DNA of 24,476 nucleotides from JAFECT01 sp964432415 (GTDB taxonomy: Bacteria; Pseudomonadota; Alphaproteobacteria; Caulobacterales; Caulobacteraceae). The stretch is taken from contig CAYSNW010000061.1 of assembly GCA_964432415.1 (NCBI GenBank), positions 1 to 24,476 of the forward strand. The letters are read 5' to 3'. Positions 14,693 to 21,362 of the stretch are shown here, in pieces; the first letter of the stretch is position 1, and each line of letters opens with the position of its first letter. Under the pieces are notes generated by a model, which saw nothing but the letters and a program-made list of their open reading frames with translations, ran no database searches and was not told the DNA's origin. The position numbers were made by a program, and so were the translations under genes.

Positions 14693-15454
14693 ATGGCGGG
14701 AATGACCGATCGCCGATCCGCCCTGCTCGGACCGCTGGCCCTGTTCGCCAGCTATGCGCTGGTGCGCGAGGCGAAGGCCGGCGCGCCCCGTGACGGGCGG
14801 CTGTCCGCCGTGCGCTGGATCGGCCGCCAGGACGAGATGGCCCGGGCTCTGGCGGCGGGGCAGATGTCGCAACTGGCCTGGCGCGAGGAGGTCGGCCGGC
14901 TGGCGCGCGAGGTCGACGTGGCCCAGCTGACCGCCGAGATCGGGCGCGGGCGCCAGACCCAGGCCGGCGAGCCCTTCATGCGCGATCCGGTCAAGCGCAA
15001 CATCCGCTTCCTCGACGAGCACGGCCAGCCGCGCCACCTCGCCTACGGGGCGGCGACCTTCACCTTCACCCCGGCCAGCGTGATCACCCCGCACGCCCAC
15101 CGGCACATGGCCTCCGCCCACATGGTGATCGAGGGGCGGGTACGGATCCGCACCTTCGACCGGGTGGCGGACGAGGACAGGGCCCTGATCATCCGGCCCA
15201 CCGGCGATCACGTCGCGCGGCCCGGCGAGGCGGCGGCCATGACCAGCGCCCGCGACAACGTCCACTGGTTCGCGCCGAAGACGCCCCGGGCGGTGACCTG
15301 CGACGTGATCGTCTCCGACCTGGACCCCGGACAGAAGAGCTACGAGATCCAGCCCGTCGACCCGCTGGGCGGCCAGCACCGCCGGGACGGGACCATCCGC
15401 GCTCCGCTGCTGGGCTTCGAGGAGTCGATGCGGCGCTACGACCCGACGCTCTGA
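14693..15454 (+). CDS. cupin-fold protein of unknown function
   Basis: A 253-residue protein with a short hydrophobic N-terminus (LLGPLALFASYALV), possibly an export signal or a buried helix. The central part matches cupin motifs: ITPHAHRHMASAHMVIEGRVRI (an HxH-containing motif 1) and a later PG...NVHWF (motif 2), with likely metal-binding histidines. The region AATFTFTPASVI precedes it. Many such cupins bind iron or zinc and act as dioxygenases, isomerases or sensors; nothing here tells which. ATG 14693 has GGA about 5 nt upstream; ATG 14702 is possible. Its TGA abuts the stop of the convergent gene with no gap. Confidence 0.75.
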   Translation: MAGMTDRRSALLGPLALFASYALVREAKAGAPRDGRLSAVRWIGRQDEMARALAAGQMSQLAWREEVGRLAREVDVAQLTAEIGRGRQTQAGEPFMRDPVKRNIRFLDEHGQPRHLAYGAATFTFTPASVITPHAHRHMASAHMVIEGRVRIRTFDRVADEDRALIIRPTGDHVARPGEAAAMTSARDNVHWFAPKTPRAVTCDVIVSDLDPGQKSYEIQPVDPLGGQHRRDGTIRAPLLGFEESMRRYDPTL

Positions 15455-16264
15455 CTACTTCTTGGCCGCGTCGTCCGTGAAGCTGTCCGCCAGCAAGGAC
15501 GCAGCCATCTCAGGCGGCAGATTGTGCGCCGCGATGAAGAACCGCAGGTACTGGTCGCAGTTCAGTTCCGGCGGAAGGGTCTTTGCGTTGTTTCCGAACT
15601 TGGTGGCCAGCCAATTGATCGACCCGCCCGCGCGCTGGAATTCCGTCAGCAGCTTCTCCATGTCGGCGTCCGTCATGGGCGGATGGGTGACCGGATGCAG
15701 CTTCCCGTCGGCCATGGCCGTGTAGAGGACGACCCCGAAGCGCATCTGCATCGCTTCCGGCAGGCGCTCGACGGCGTCTCCGTTGCTCGTGTCTTCCGCC
15801 ATGGCGACGCAGGCCTTGACGTCATGTTCCTTCAGCCAGGTCATGCCCTCGACCAGCGCCCCGAGGATGTCCGTAAGGTCCTTGGTCGGGGCGTGCGCGC
15901 TGTCGGCGAAGTGGCGCGCGAGCATCTGGGTGGCGAAGTCCTCGCCGAGCTTTCGCCCGGAAGCCGTGTCGAAGGCGCCGGCCCTGACCTGTTCCAGGAG
16001 CTTGCGCTCCAGGGCGCCGGTCTCTTCCGGATAGGCCTCGGCGAGCCGGGCGTAGATGCCATGCATGCCCAGGTTCAGGCCCAGCCGCAGTTCGCGCAGG
16101 ATGTCTTCGTCGCTCCGGGCCGCGGGCCTTGCGGTGTCGGGTTTGGCGACCTGCACCACCATCGGCGGCGGCGCCGCCGTTGCGGGGGCCGAGGCAGCCG
16201 GCGAGGTCAGGCCGAGCGCGGCCAGGATGACGAGCGCGGTCGCGCCCCGACAGGCGGTGTTCAT
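15455..16264 (-). CDS. secreted protein of unknown function
   Basis: A 269-residue protein with a clear signal peptide (TALVILAALGLTSPAASAPA) and a mainly helical mature domain (ILRELRLGLNLGMHGIYARLAEA, TKDLTDILGALVEGMTWLKEH). It has two mature cysteines (VKACVAM and LNCDQYLRFF), which may form one disulfide. No known family recognised. The ATG at 16264 is supported by GAGGGGGAA about 10 nt upstream. The gene is separated from the molybdoenzyme module by a palindromic repeat region, so it probably has its own promoter. It is convergent with the cupin gene, stop codon against stop codon. Confidence 0.75.
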   Translation of the reverse strand: MNTACRGATALVILAALGLTSPAASAPATAAPPPMVVQVAKPDTARPAARSDEDILRELRLGLNLGMHGIYARLAEAYPEETGALERKLLEQVRAGAFDTASGRKLGEDFATQMLARHFADSAHAPTKDLTDILGALVEGMTWLKEHDVKACVAMAEDTSNGDAVERLPEAMQMRFGVVLYTAMADGKLHPVTHPPMTDADMEKLLTEFQRAGGSINWLATKFGNNAKTLPPELNCDQYLRFFIAAHNLPPEMAASLLADSFTDDAAKK

Positions 16265-16342
16265 GACGGTGGTTCCCCCTCAGGTGGCAAGCTAGCCGAG
16301 GGCGGGGAAGGGCGCCAGAGGAGGGGCGGTCCCCAACCAGCT

Positions 16343-16490
16343 ATGCCCGTCATCCTCGGGGCCGCGCAGCGGAGCCCGAGGACCCAACAGCTCCTACCTC
16401 AACGCTGCGATTCGGGCGCCCAGCTTCGCCCAAGATTCTCTGTTGGGTCCTCGGGTCTACGCCCCTGCGGGGCTTCGCTCCGAGGATGGC
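16343..16490. repeat. inverted pair of intergenic palindromic repeats
   Basis: CCCGAGGACCCAACAG (16375-16390) is repeated as its exact reverse complement at 16440-16455. Each side has its own hairpin: CCTCGGG/CCCGAGG at 16354-16381 with an inner CCGC-GCA-GCGG, and CCTCGG/CCGAGG at 16449-16485 with an inner CCCC-TGC-GGGG. The whole can fold as a cruciform. This fills the 256-bp gap after the molybdoenzyme gene; no gene is seen here. Confidence 0.8.
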
Positions 16491-16520
16491 GTACATAGTG
16501 GGAGGGGGTGAGCGCTTGCC

Positions 16521-17324
16521 CTAGATCCCCGCGTACCACTCGTAGCCGTTGTCTTCCCAGTAACCGCCCTTGCCGTCGCCGAAGGCCTTCAGGCTGTCGG
16601 TGACCTCCACCCGCATGACGTACTTGGCCTGCTTGTAGCCGAGCTGGCGTTCGACGCGCAGGCGCAGGGGCGCGCCGTGGGGGACGGGCAGGGCCTTGTT
16701 GTTCATGGCGTAGGCCAGGATGGTCTGGGGGTGGGCGGCGTCCTCGAGATCGATGCTCTCGTAGTAGAGCAGGGGCGAGCCGTCGGCCTTGCGGTCGATG
16801 GCGTCGGCGCAGTGGAAGACCACGTACTTCGCCCCGGGCTTCAGGCCGGCTGACCTCAGCAGGGTGTAGAGCTGCACCCCCTGCCACTTGGCGATGGCGC
16901 TCCAGCCCTCCACGCAGTCGTGACGGGTGATCTGGGTCTTCGACGGCAGGGCCCGGAGTTCGGCGAGCGACAGGGCGAGCGGTCGTTCCACCAGGCCGTC
17001 CACCACCAGCTTCCAGTCCTTGAAGCCGTTCGCCGCATGGGCGCGGTACTCGGGCGTGGAGGAGCTGTCGTTCGGATTGTCCGGGCCGAAGGAGCCGTTG
17101 GGCTTGAACCAGGCGGAGATCTGGCTCTCGGCGTATTCGCGGGCGAGCGCCCTGGGCCGCACGAAGATGTGGGCCAGGCGCCGGTTCAGGCCCTCGACGC
17201 TCTGCAGCACCGCCGTGCCGGTCTTTGAGCCCGTGATCCTGTCGCAGCCGGCCAGGACCAGGGCGCCGCCGGCGGCGAACAGGCCGGAGAGAAAGCTTCT
17301 GCGTTCCCGGAGATCACGCGTCAT
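16521..17324 (-). CDS. Tat-exported molybdopterin oxidoreductase (sulfite oxidase / YedY-like family)
   Basis: A 267-residue protein. The N-terminus has a twin-arginine signal (ERRSFLSG) running into a lipobox-like LVLAGC, so it may be a Tat-exported lipoprotein. The domain of the sulfite-oxidase family follows, with the likely molybdenum ligand Cys137 in RHDCVEGWSAIAKWQGV, then VVFHCAD, YYESIDLEDA, YAMNNKALPVPHGAPLRLRV and LGYKQAKYVMRVEV. The nearest well-known member is MsrP/YedY, but the partner here is a b561-type cytochrome rather than MsrQ, so methionine sulfoxide repair is not assumed. It overlaps the cytochrome gene by 11 bp. A periplasmic redox reaction fed by the membrane partner is inferred. 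Confidence 0.9.
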   Translation of the reverse strand: MTRDLRERRSFLSGLFAAGGALVLAGCDRITGSKTGTAVLQSVEGLNRRLAHIFVRPRALAREYAESQISAWFKPNGSFGPDNPNDSSSTPEYRAHAANGFKDWKLVVDGLVERPLALSLAELRALPSKTQITRHDCVEGWSAIAKWQGVQLYTLLRSAGLKPGAKYVVFHCADAIDRKADGSPLLYYESIDLEDAAHPQTILAYAMNNKALPVPHGAPLRLRVERQLGYKQAKYVMRVEVTDSLKAFGDGKGGYWEDNGYEWYAGI

Positions 17325-18189
17325 TGGCGGGGCCCTCCGGCTTGTCCTCGACCTCGATGGCGTAGCGGCCGGTGATCATCGAGCGGATGTTGTTCCAGGT
17401 CCCGGACGCCACCACCATCGCCAGGTGCACGAACAGGAAGCCGACCAGCAGGAAGGCGGCGATGAAGTGGATCGAGCGCGCGCTCTGGCGGCCGAAGAAC
17501 AGGTCCGGCAGGTGGAAGCCGGCGTCGAGCCGGGGCGAGAGGGTCAGGCCGGCCAGGATGATCAGCGGGAACAGGACGAAGACCACCCCGCCGTAGGCCA
17601 GCTTCTGCAGCACGTTGTAGCGGGTCGCCTCCTCGCCCTTGGGAAACTTGAGCTGGGCGTGGGTGACGATCTCGTGGGGGATGTCGCGGATGTCCTGCTT
17701 CGTGATCGCGAAGTCGTTCCTGAAGTGCCGGTTGAGCAGGCCCGCGACCAGGTAGATCAGGCCGTTGATCACCAAGACCCAGGCGAAGAAGAAGTGCCAG
17801 TGGCGTCCGTCGACCAGGGACTTGTAGCTGGGAACCGTCAGCCAGCTCGGGAAGCCCCGCGCCTCGACCTCGCCGGTGATGGGGGACTTCGAAGCGCCCA
17901 GGAAACCAGTGGTCTTCAGGTCCGCGCCCAGGACCCTGGTATGGCCCTCGAGCTTGCCGCCCCTGGCGGGGACGGCGGTCATGGCCAGCCAAGGCTTGTC
18001 CGGCTGGGTGACCTGGCCCCAGTACAGGGCCGGATGGGCGTTGAAGATGGCCAGGCCGCTGAGCAGCATCAGCAGGAAGGCCACGACATTGATCCAGTGA
18101 GTGATGCGCGTCGCCAGCCGGTGGCGCGGGACCAGGACCTTCGCAGGTTTCGCCGGAGGCGCCGCCTCTGCCGGTTCGGTGTCAGCCAT
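17314..18189 (-). CDS. cytochrome b561-type membrane subunit
   Basis: A 291-residue integral membrane protein of the cytochrome b/b6 (Ni-hydrogenase/formate dehydrogenase-type b) family. There are four main transmembrane helices: VVAFLLMLLSGLAIF, FFFAWVLVINGLIYLVAG, FVLFPLIILAGLTL and FIAAFLLVGFLFVHLAMVV. Candidate heme-ligand histidines are in RITHWIN, HWHFFF, SIHFIAAF and FVHLAMV, consistent with two b hemes. A ~70-residue loop lies between helices 1 and 2. It probably links the quinone pool with the downstream periplasmic molybdoenzyme, whose gene overlaps it by 11 bp. A GC-rich purine run (GGCGGGGG) precedes the ATG. Confidence 0.9.
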   Translation of the reverse strand: MADTEPAEAAPPAKPAKVLVPRHRLATRITHWINVVAFLLMLLSGLAIFNAHPALYWGQVTQPDKPWLAMTAVPARGGKLEGHTRVLGADLKTTGFLGASKSPITGEVEARGFPSWLTVPSYKSLVDGRHWHFFFAWVLVINGLIYLVAGLLNRHFRNDFAITKQDIRDIPHEIVTHAQLKFPKGEEATRYNVLQKLAYGGVVFVLFPLIILAGLTLSPRLDAGFHLPDLFFGRQSARSIHFIAAFLLVGFLFVHLAMVVASGTWNNIRSMITGRYAIEVEDKPEGPANDA

Positions 18190-18309
18190 CAGCCCCCGCC
18201 CGCCTTGATGAGTCTGCGAGCGAGGTTAGCACGCCCGGTCCGAGTTACGAGACCGGCGTTCCCTCAGATGCGGGATTGAAGGCCGAAGCGGCTCAGCATC
18301 CTAGGTGTC

Positions 18310-18360
18310 GAGCATCTCCGGGCGCAAAAGTGGGGACCACTTTTGCATGACATGCTCTAG
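18310..18360. repeat. palindromic repeat at the greA 3' end (possible terminator)
   Basis: GCAAAAGTGG (18324-18333) and CCACTTTTGC (18337-18346) form a perfect 10-bp hairpin with loop GGA; outer arms GAGCAT and ATGCTC (18310-18315, 18352-18357) also pair. On the greA strand it begins TAGAGCATG, and that TAG is the greA stop. A similar CTAGAGCA occurs at 10242. Such elements recur between genes in Caulobacter-type genomes. It has no T-run but can serve as the greA 3' hairpin. Confidence 0.75.
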
Positions 18361-18830
18361 CGCCACTCGAGCTTGAGGATCTCGTAGGCCTTGACGCCGC
18401 CGGGGGTGTTGACCTCGACCACGTCGCCGACCTCCTTGCCGATCATCGCGCGCGAGAGCGGCGAGGTCAGCGAGATGCGGCCGGAGCCGACGTCGGCCTC
18501 GTGCTCGCCCACGATCTGGTAGCGGGCTTCCTTCTCGGTGTCCTCGTCCACCACGGTGACCGTGGCGCCGAACTTCACCTGAGAGCCGCTCAGCTTGGAC
18601 ACGTCGATGATCTGGGCGCGCGAGATCTTGTCCTCGATCTCGGCGATGCGCCCCTCGATCCAGCCCTGGCGCTCCTTGGCCGCATGGTATTCGGCGTTCT
18701 CGGAGAGATCGCCATGGCTGCGCGCCTCGGAGATGGCCGCGATAACGCTGGGCCGCTCAACCGACTTGAGTCGCTTCAATTCTTCGTCGAGGACGCGGTA
18801 GCCCGCGTCCGTCATCGGCACTTTTTCCAT
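18357..18830 (-). CDS. greA: transcription elongation factor GreA
   Basis: A 157-residue protein, the standard GreA length. It starts MEKVPMTDAGYRVLDEELKRLK, with the N-terminal coiled coil carrying acidic tip residues (ISEARSHGDLSENAEYHAAKERQ) and the C-terminal FKBP-like domain (VKFGATVTVVDEDT, GRISLTSPLSRAMIGKEVGDVVEV, EILKLEW). It rescues backtracked RNA polymerase by stimulating transcript cleavage. The ATG at 18830 is set by family length; the open frame continues upstream through the leader but would pass through the terminator. Only a weak Shine-Dalgarno is visible. The leader holds a consensus promoter and an intrinsic terminator, which suggests attenuation. The stop codon lies inside a palindromic repeat. 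Confidence 0.97.
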   Translation of the reverse strand: MEKVPMTDAGYRVLDEELKRLKSVERPSVIAAISEARSHGDLSENAEYHAAKERQGWIEGRIAEIEDKISRAQIIDVSKLSGSQVKFGATVTVVDEDTEKEARYQIVGEHEADVGSGRISLTSPLSRAMIGKEVGDVVEVNTPGGVKAYEILKLEWR

Positions 18831-18874
18831 GTGCGATTGGTAGCCGTTCGCCCTTGAGATGAAACGGGAAGACG

Positions 18875-18903
18875 AAAAAACCGACCGCGGGCGTGGCGGT
18901 CGG
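18875..18903 (-). terminator. intrinsic terminator in the greA leader (likely attenuator)
   Basis: On the greA strand, CCGACCGC pairs with GCGGTCGG (8 bp, all canonical, loop CACGCCC) and is followed at once by TTTTTT. It is the best intrinsic terminator in the window. It lies 45 bp upstream of the greA ATG and within ~10 bp after the predicted transcription start, with no gene upstream of it on that strand to terminate. Confidence 0.75.
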
Positions 18904-18911
18904 CGGACAAG

Positions 18912-18940
18912 AGCATATGTCCCTCCGCCGCGAAGTTCAA
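18912..18940 (-). promoter_or_regulatory. sigma-70-type promoter for greA
   Basis: Minus-strand TTGAAC, 17 bp, TATGCT: four of six -35 bases and four of six -10 bases match the consensus with ideal spacing. The start would fall near 18905, directly before the leader terminator. The base-level match is good but unproven. Confidence 0.6.
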
Positions 18941-19022
18941 GGGTCGTCGCTGCGGTGCAGCAGAGGGCAGGCGCTACGCCAAGGGAAAGCGCCGATCCAG
19001 AGAGGTGTCGATTAATTAAGTT

Positions 19023-19053
19023 CGCCCCTAAGGCAAGGCTTCGTATAGGGGCG
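19023..19053. repeat. inverted repeat upstream of the M23 peptidase gene
   Basis: CGCCCCTA (19023-19030) and TAGGGGCG (19046-19053) are perfect inverted arms around a 15-bp centre, ending 10 bp before the Shine-Dalgarno (GGAG at 19064) of the peptidase gene. It could be an operator or a 5'-UTR hairpin. The AT-rich palindrome TTAATTAA sits just upstream. Confidence 0.5.
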
Positions 19054-19074
19054 CGAAATAATCGGAGATCGAGC

Positions 19075-20247
19075 GTGAAAGTCTTCACCGCCGCGGCCTT
19101 CGCCGCCGCCTGCGCAATGCCGGGCCTGGTCCATGCCCAGGCGCCCGCTGGACTGGAGGTGCGCTTCTGCCCCGGCGCTCAACTGCGCACCTACCCGCTC
19201 GAATCCGTACGCGGGGTGCAGGGGGCGTTGCTGCAGTACGCGGTGGTGATCAATCGCGGTCCCGCTCCGGTCGAACTCGACCGGCTGGACCTGGAGATCG
19301 TGGCCTCGGGTGACGTCGTCGACAGTCGTCGTGTCACCGGCGCGGCCTTGACCAAGCTGGCGGCGGGCGGCCCCCGCCTGCAGGCCTCGGGCATGATGCA
19401 GGCCGTGCCGTTCCTGTTCTGCGGCGACCGGCTGATCCCCAGGGGCGCCAAGCTGGCGGGACCGGTCCTACAACCCGGCGAGGCCATGCTGGTGTCGCAG
19501 CAACCCTTCGCCTGGAAGGGCGCGCGCGACCAGATCCGGGTCTCCGCCCATGCTAAGGGCTCGGGCGGCGAGGCCTCCGGCTCGGCCGGCTTGCCGATCG
19601 TTTCCGGCGCGTCGAAGACCGCCTTCCGCTTCCCGTTGAAGGGTTCCTGGTACGTGCCCGTCGGCCCCACGCCCCACACCGGCCACCGCTGGGCCAATAT
19701 GGAGGAGTTCGCCTTCGACATCGCCAGGTTCGGCGACGGCAACAGCTCCCACCGCGGCGACGGCCAGAAGTTCGAGGACTACTACGCCTACGGCGCCGAG
19801 GTGCTGGCCGCCGCGGACGGCAAGGTGGTGGCCGCCGTGGACGGCGAGCCCGAGGACGCCTCGGCCCTGCGCAAACCCGGCGAGAGCCAGGAAGCCTATG
19901 GCGAGCGGGTCGGCCAGCTGCAGGGGGCCCTGATGATGCGCGGCTCCAGCGGCATCGCCGGCGACCATGTGATCATCGACCACGGCAACGGCGAATACTC
20001 GCTCTACGCCCATCTGAAGCCCGGCAGCCTGAAGGTGAAGCCCGGCGATGTGGTCAAGGCCGGCCAGCCGATCGCGCGGCTGGGCTCCTCGGGCAATTCG
20101 ACCGAACCGCACCTGCACTTTCAGGTCTGTGACGCGCCCGATGCGCTCGCCTGCGCCGGCATTCCGATCAACTTCACCGGCATCGAGCTGCCCTACGCCG
20201 ACGGGCCGAGGGCGGTGCAGAGCGGGGATATTGTGGTCGCGGACTAG
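19075..20247 (+). CDS. exported M23-family (LytM-like) peptidase
   Basis: A 390-residue protein starting at GTG 19075 (GGAG 7 nt upstream) with a signal peptide, FTAAAFAAACAMPGLVHAQA. The middle ~150 residues form a beta-rich domain of unknown type. The C-terminal M23/LytM domain covers roughly 195-370: EEFAFDIARF with Asp215, DYYAYGAEVLAAADGKVVA, GDHVIIDHGNGEYSLYAHLKPGS (His313) and EPHLHFQV (His346, His348). The usual first zinc ligand, a histidine four residues before the Asp, is Glu211 here, so the enzyme may be a variant or a non-catalytic activator. Such proteins cut or regulate cutting of peptidoglycan cross-links in the periplasm. An open frame upstream to 18859 crosses the promoter region and is rejected. 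Confidence 0.9.
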   Translation: MKVFTAAAFAAACAMPGLVHAQAPAGLEVRFCPGAQLRTYPLESVRGVQGALLQYAVVINRGPAPVELDRLDLEIVASGDVVDSRRVTGAALTKLAAGGPRLQASGMMQAVPFLFCGDRLIPRGAKLAGPVLQPGEAMLVSQQPFAWKGARDQIRVSAHAKGSGGEASGSAGLPIVSGASKTAFRFPLKGSWYVPVGPTPHTGHRWANMEEFAFDIARFGDGNSSHRGDGQKFEDYYAYGAEVLAAADGKVVAAVDGEPEDASALRKPGESQEAYGERVGQLQGALMMRGSSGIAGDHVIIDHGNGEYSLYAHLKPGSLKVKPGDVVKAGQPIARLGSSGNSTEPHLHFQVCDAPDALACAGIPINFTGIELPYADGPRAVQSGDIVVAD

Positions 20248-20283
20248 GACGCCCGTAGCGCGACTCAGGGCTAGATCGGGGCC

Positions 20284-21123
20284 ATGACCTTGGCCCAGAT
20301 CGCGGCGGTGATGATGATCGGCTCCGGCGCCTGCCATGCCGTGGTCAACGCCATCCTCAAGTCCGGCGGCGACAAGATGTCGAGCCGGGCCCTGATCGAC
20401 GGCTTCAGCGCGCTGTTGATCGCGCCGGCCCTTCTGTTCGTGCCCCTGCCGCACGGAGCCTGGGGGTGGCTGGCGGCGTCGGGGGCGGTGCACCTGGTCT
20501 ATCTGGTCTGCCTGGTCCGGGCCTTCGCCTCGGCGGACTTCTCGGCCGCCTATCCGGTCATGCGCGGGGTGGCGCCGGCCCTGTCGGCGGCCGCGGCGGT
20601 TGGGCTGTTCCATGAGCCGTTCGGCTGGGCCACCGGCCTGGGCGTGGGGCTGGTGTCGGCGGGGGTACTGACCGTGGGACTGGGGCGCAGCGTCGACCCG
20701 CGCGCGGTGCTCTGGGCCATCGGCACCGGGATCACCATCGCCATCTACACGGTGATCGACGCCCAAGGGGTCCGCGCGGCGCCCAGCGCGCCCAGCTACA
20801 TCGTCTGGGTGTTCCTGATCGTGGGCCTGGGCGTGGGCGGCCTGTTCGCGGCCTGGCGCGGGCCGGTGTTCCTGCTGGCGGCGAGGAGCCAGTGGAAGGC
20901 GGGGCTTGTCGCCGGCGGCCTGTCGATCGTGACCTATGGCCTGGCGCTGTGGGCGCTGAGGCTCGGCGAAACGCCGAGGCTGGCGGCGCTGCGCGAGACC
21001 TCGATCCTGTTCGCGGCGGTGATTGCGGTGGTGTTCCTGAAGGAGAAGATGACCTGGGCGCGCACAGGCGGCATCGCGGCGATTGGGGCGGGGGCGGTGG
21101 TGCTGCTGGCGACGAGCGGGTGA
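20284..21123 (+). CDS. EamA/DMT-family transporter
   Basis: A 279-residue polytopic membrane protein with about ten hydrophobic helices in two related halves, as in the drug/metabolite transporter superfamily. Typical stretches are AYPVMRGVAPALSAAAAVGLFHEP (end of the first repeat) and LRETSILFAAVIAVVFLKEKMTWARTGGIAAI (end of the second), the latter with the family's R-E/K-E pattern. Substrate unknown; EamA proteins export amino acids, metabolites or drugs. ATG 20284 has only a weak GGGG before it. It starts 36 bp after the M23 peptidase and may share its transcript. It is convergent with carB across the paired repeat. Confidence 0.9.
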   Translation: MTLAQIAAVMMIGSGACHAVVNAILKSGGDKMSSRALIDGFSALLIAPALLFVPLPHGAWGWLAASGAVHLVYLVCLVRAFASADFSAAYPVMRGVAPALSAAAAVGLFHEPFGWATGLGVGLVSAGVLTVGLGRSVDPRAVLWAIGTGITIAIYTVIDAQGVRAAPSAPSYIVWVFLIVGLGVGGLFAAWRGPVFLLAARSQWKAGLVAGGLSIVTYGLALWALRLGETPRLAALRETSILFAAVIAVVFLKEKMTWARTGGIAAIGAGAVVLLATSG

Positions 21124-21134
21124 GCACACCCCCG

Positions 21135-21348
21135 GCCATGTCCCCCCGCGAGCGGGGGGACAGCCTCGTGCGAGAGCACGAGGCAGGAGGGCATGTGTAT
21201 CTGGGCGCCGACGGTGGTGGTTTCGTCTGTCAGATGGAGCCTCGGGCGCGCCCTTTCCGGACAAACGAAATCCCCAGGCCGGGCGCCCCGATACACGTGC
21301 CCTCCTGGTCGCTTCGCGACCGGTCCCCCGCTCGCGGGGGGACATGGC
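21135..21348. repeat. pair of inverted ~97-107-bp palindromic repeat copies
   Basis: A 24-bp arm (21135-21158, GCCATGTCCCCCCGCGAGCG and the next four G) recurs exactly inverted at 21325-21348. Next comes a hairpin in each copy: GCCTCGTGC-GAGA-GCACGAGGC (21163-21184) on the left, and GGTCGC-TTC-GCGACC (21307-21321) on the right, paired but different in sequence. A 25-bp arm (21185-21209 and 21282-21306) is inverted with two mismatches; TTTCGTCTGTC/GACAAACGAAA sits near the middle. The whole fills the gap between convergent genes and could act as a two-way terminator. No gene is seen here. Confidence 0.85.
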
Positions 21349-21362
21349 TGTAGGCTTGGCGG

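Noticed and set aside
18357..19088. GreA with an ~85-residue N-terminal extension
   Set aside because: The frame is open but passes through the leader promoter and terminator; GreA normally begins exactly at MEKVPMTD.
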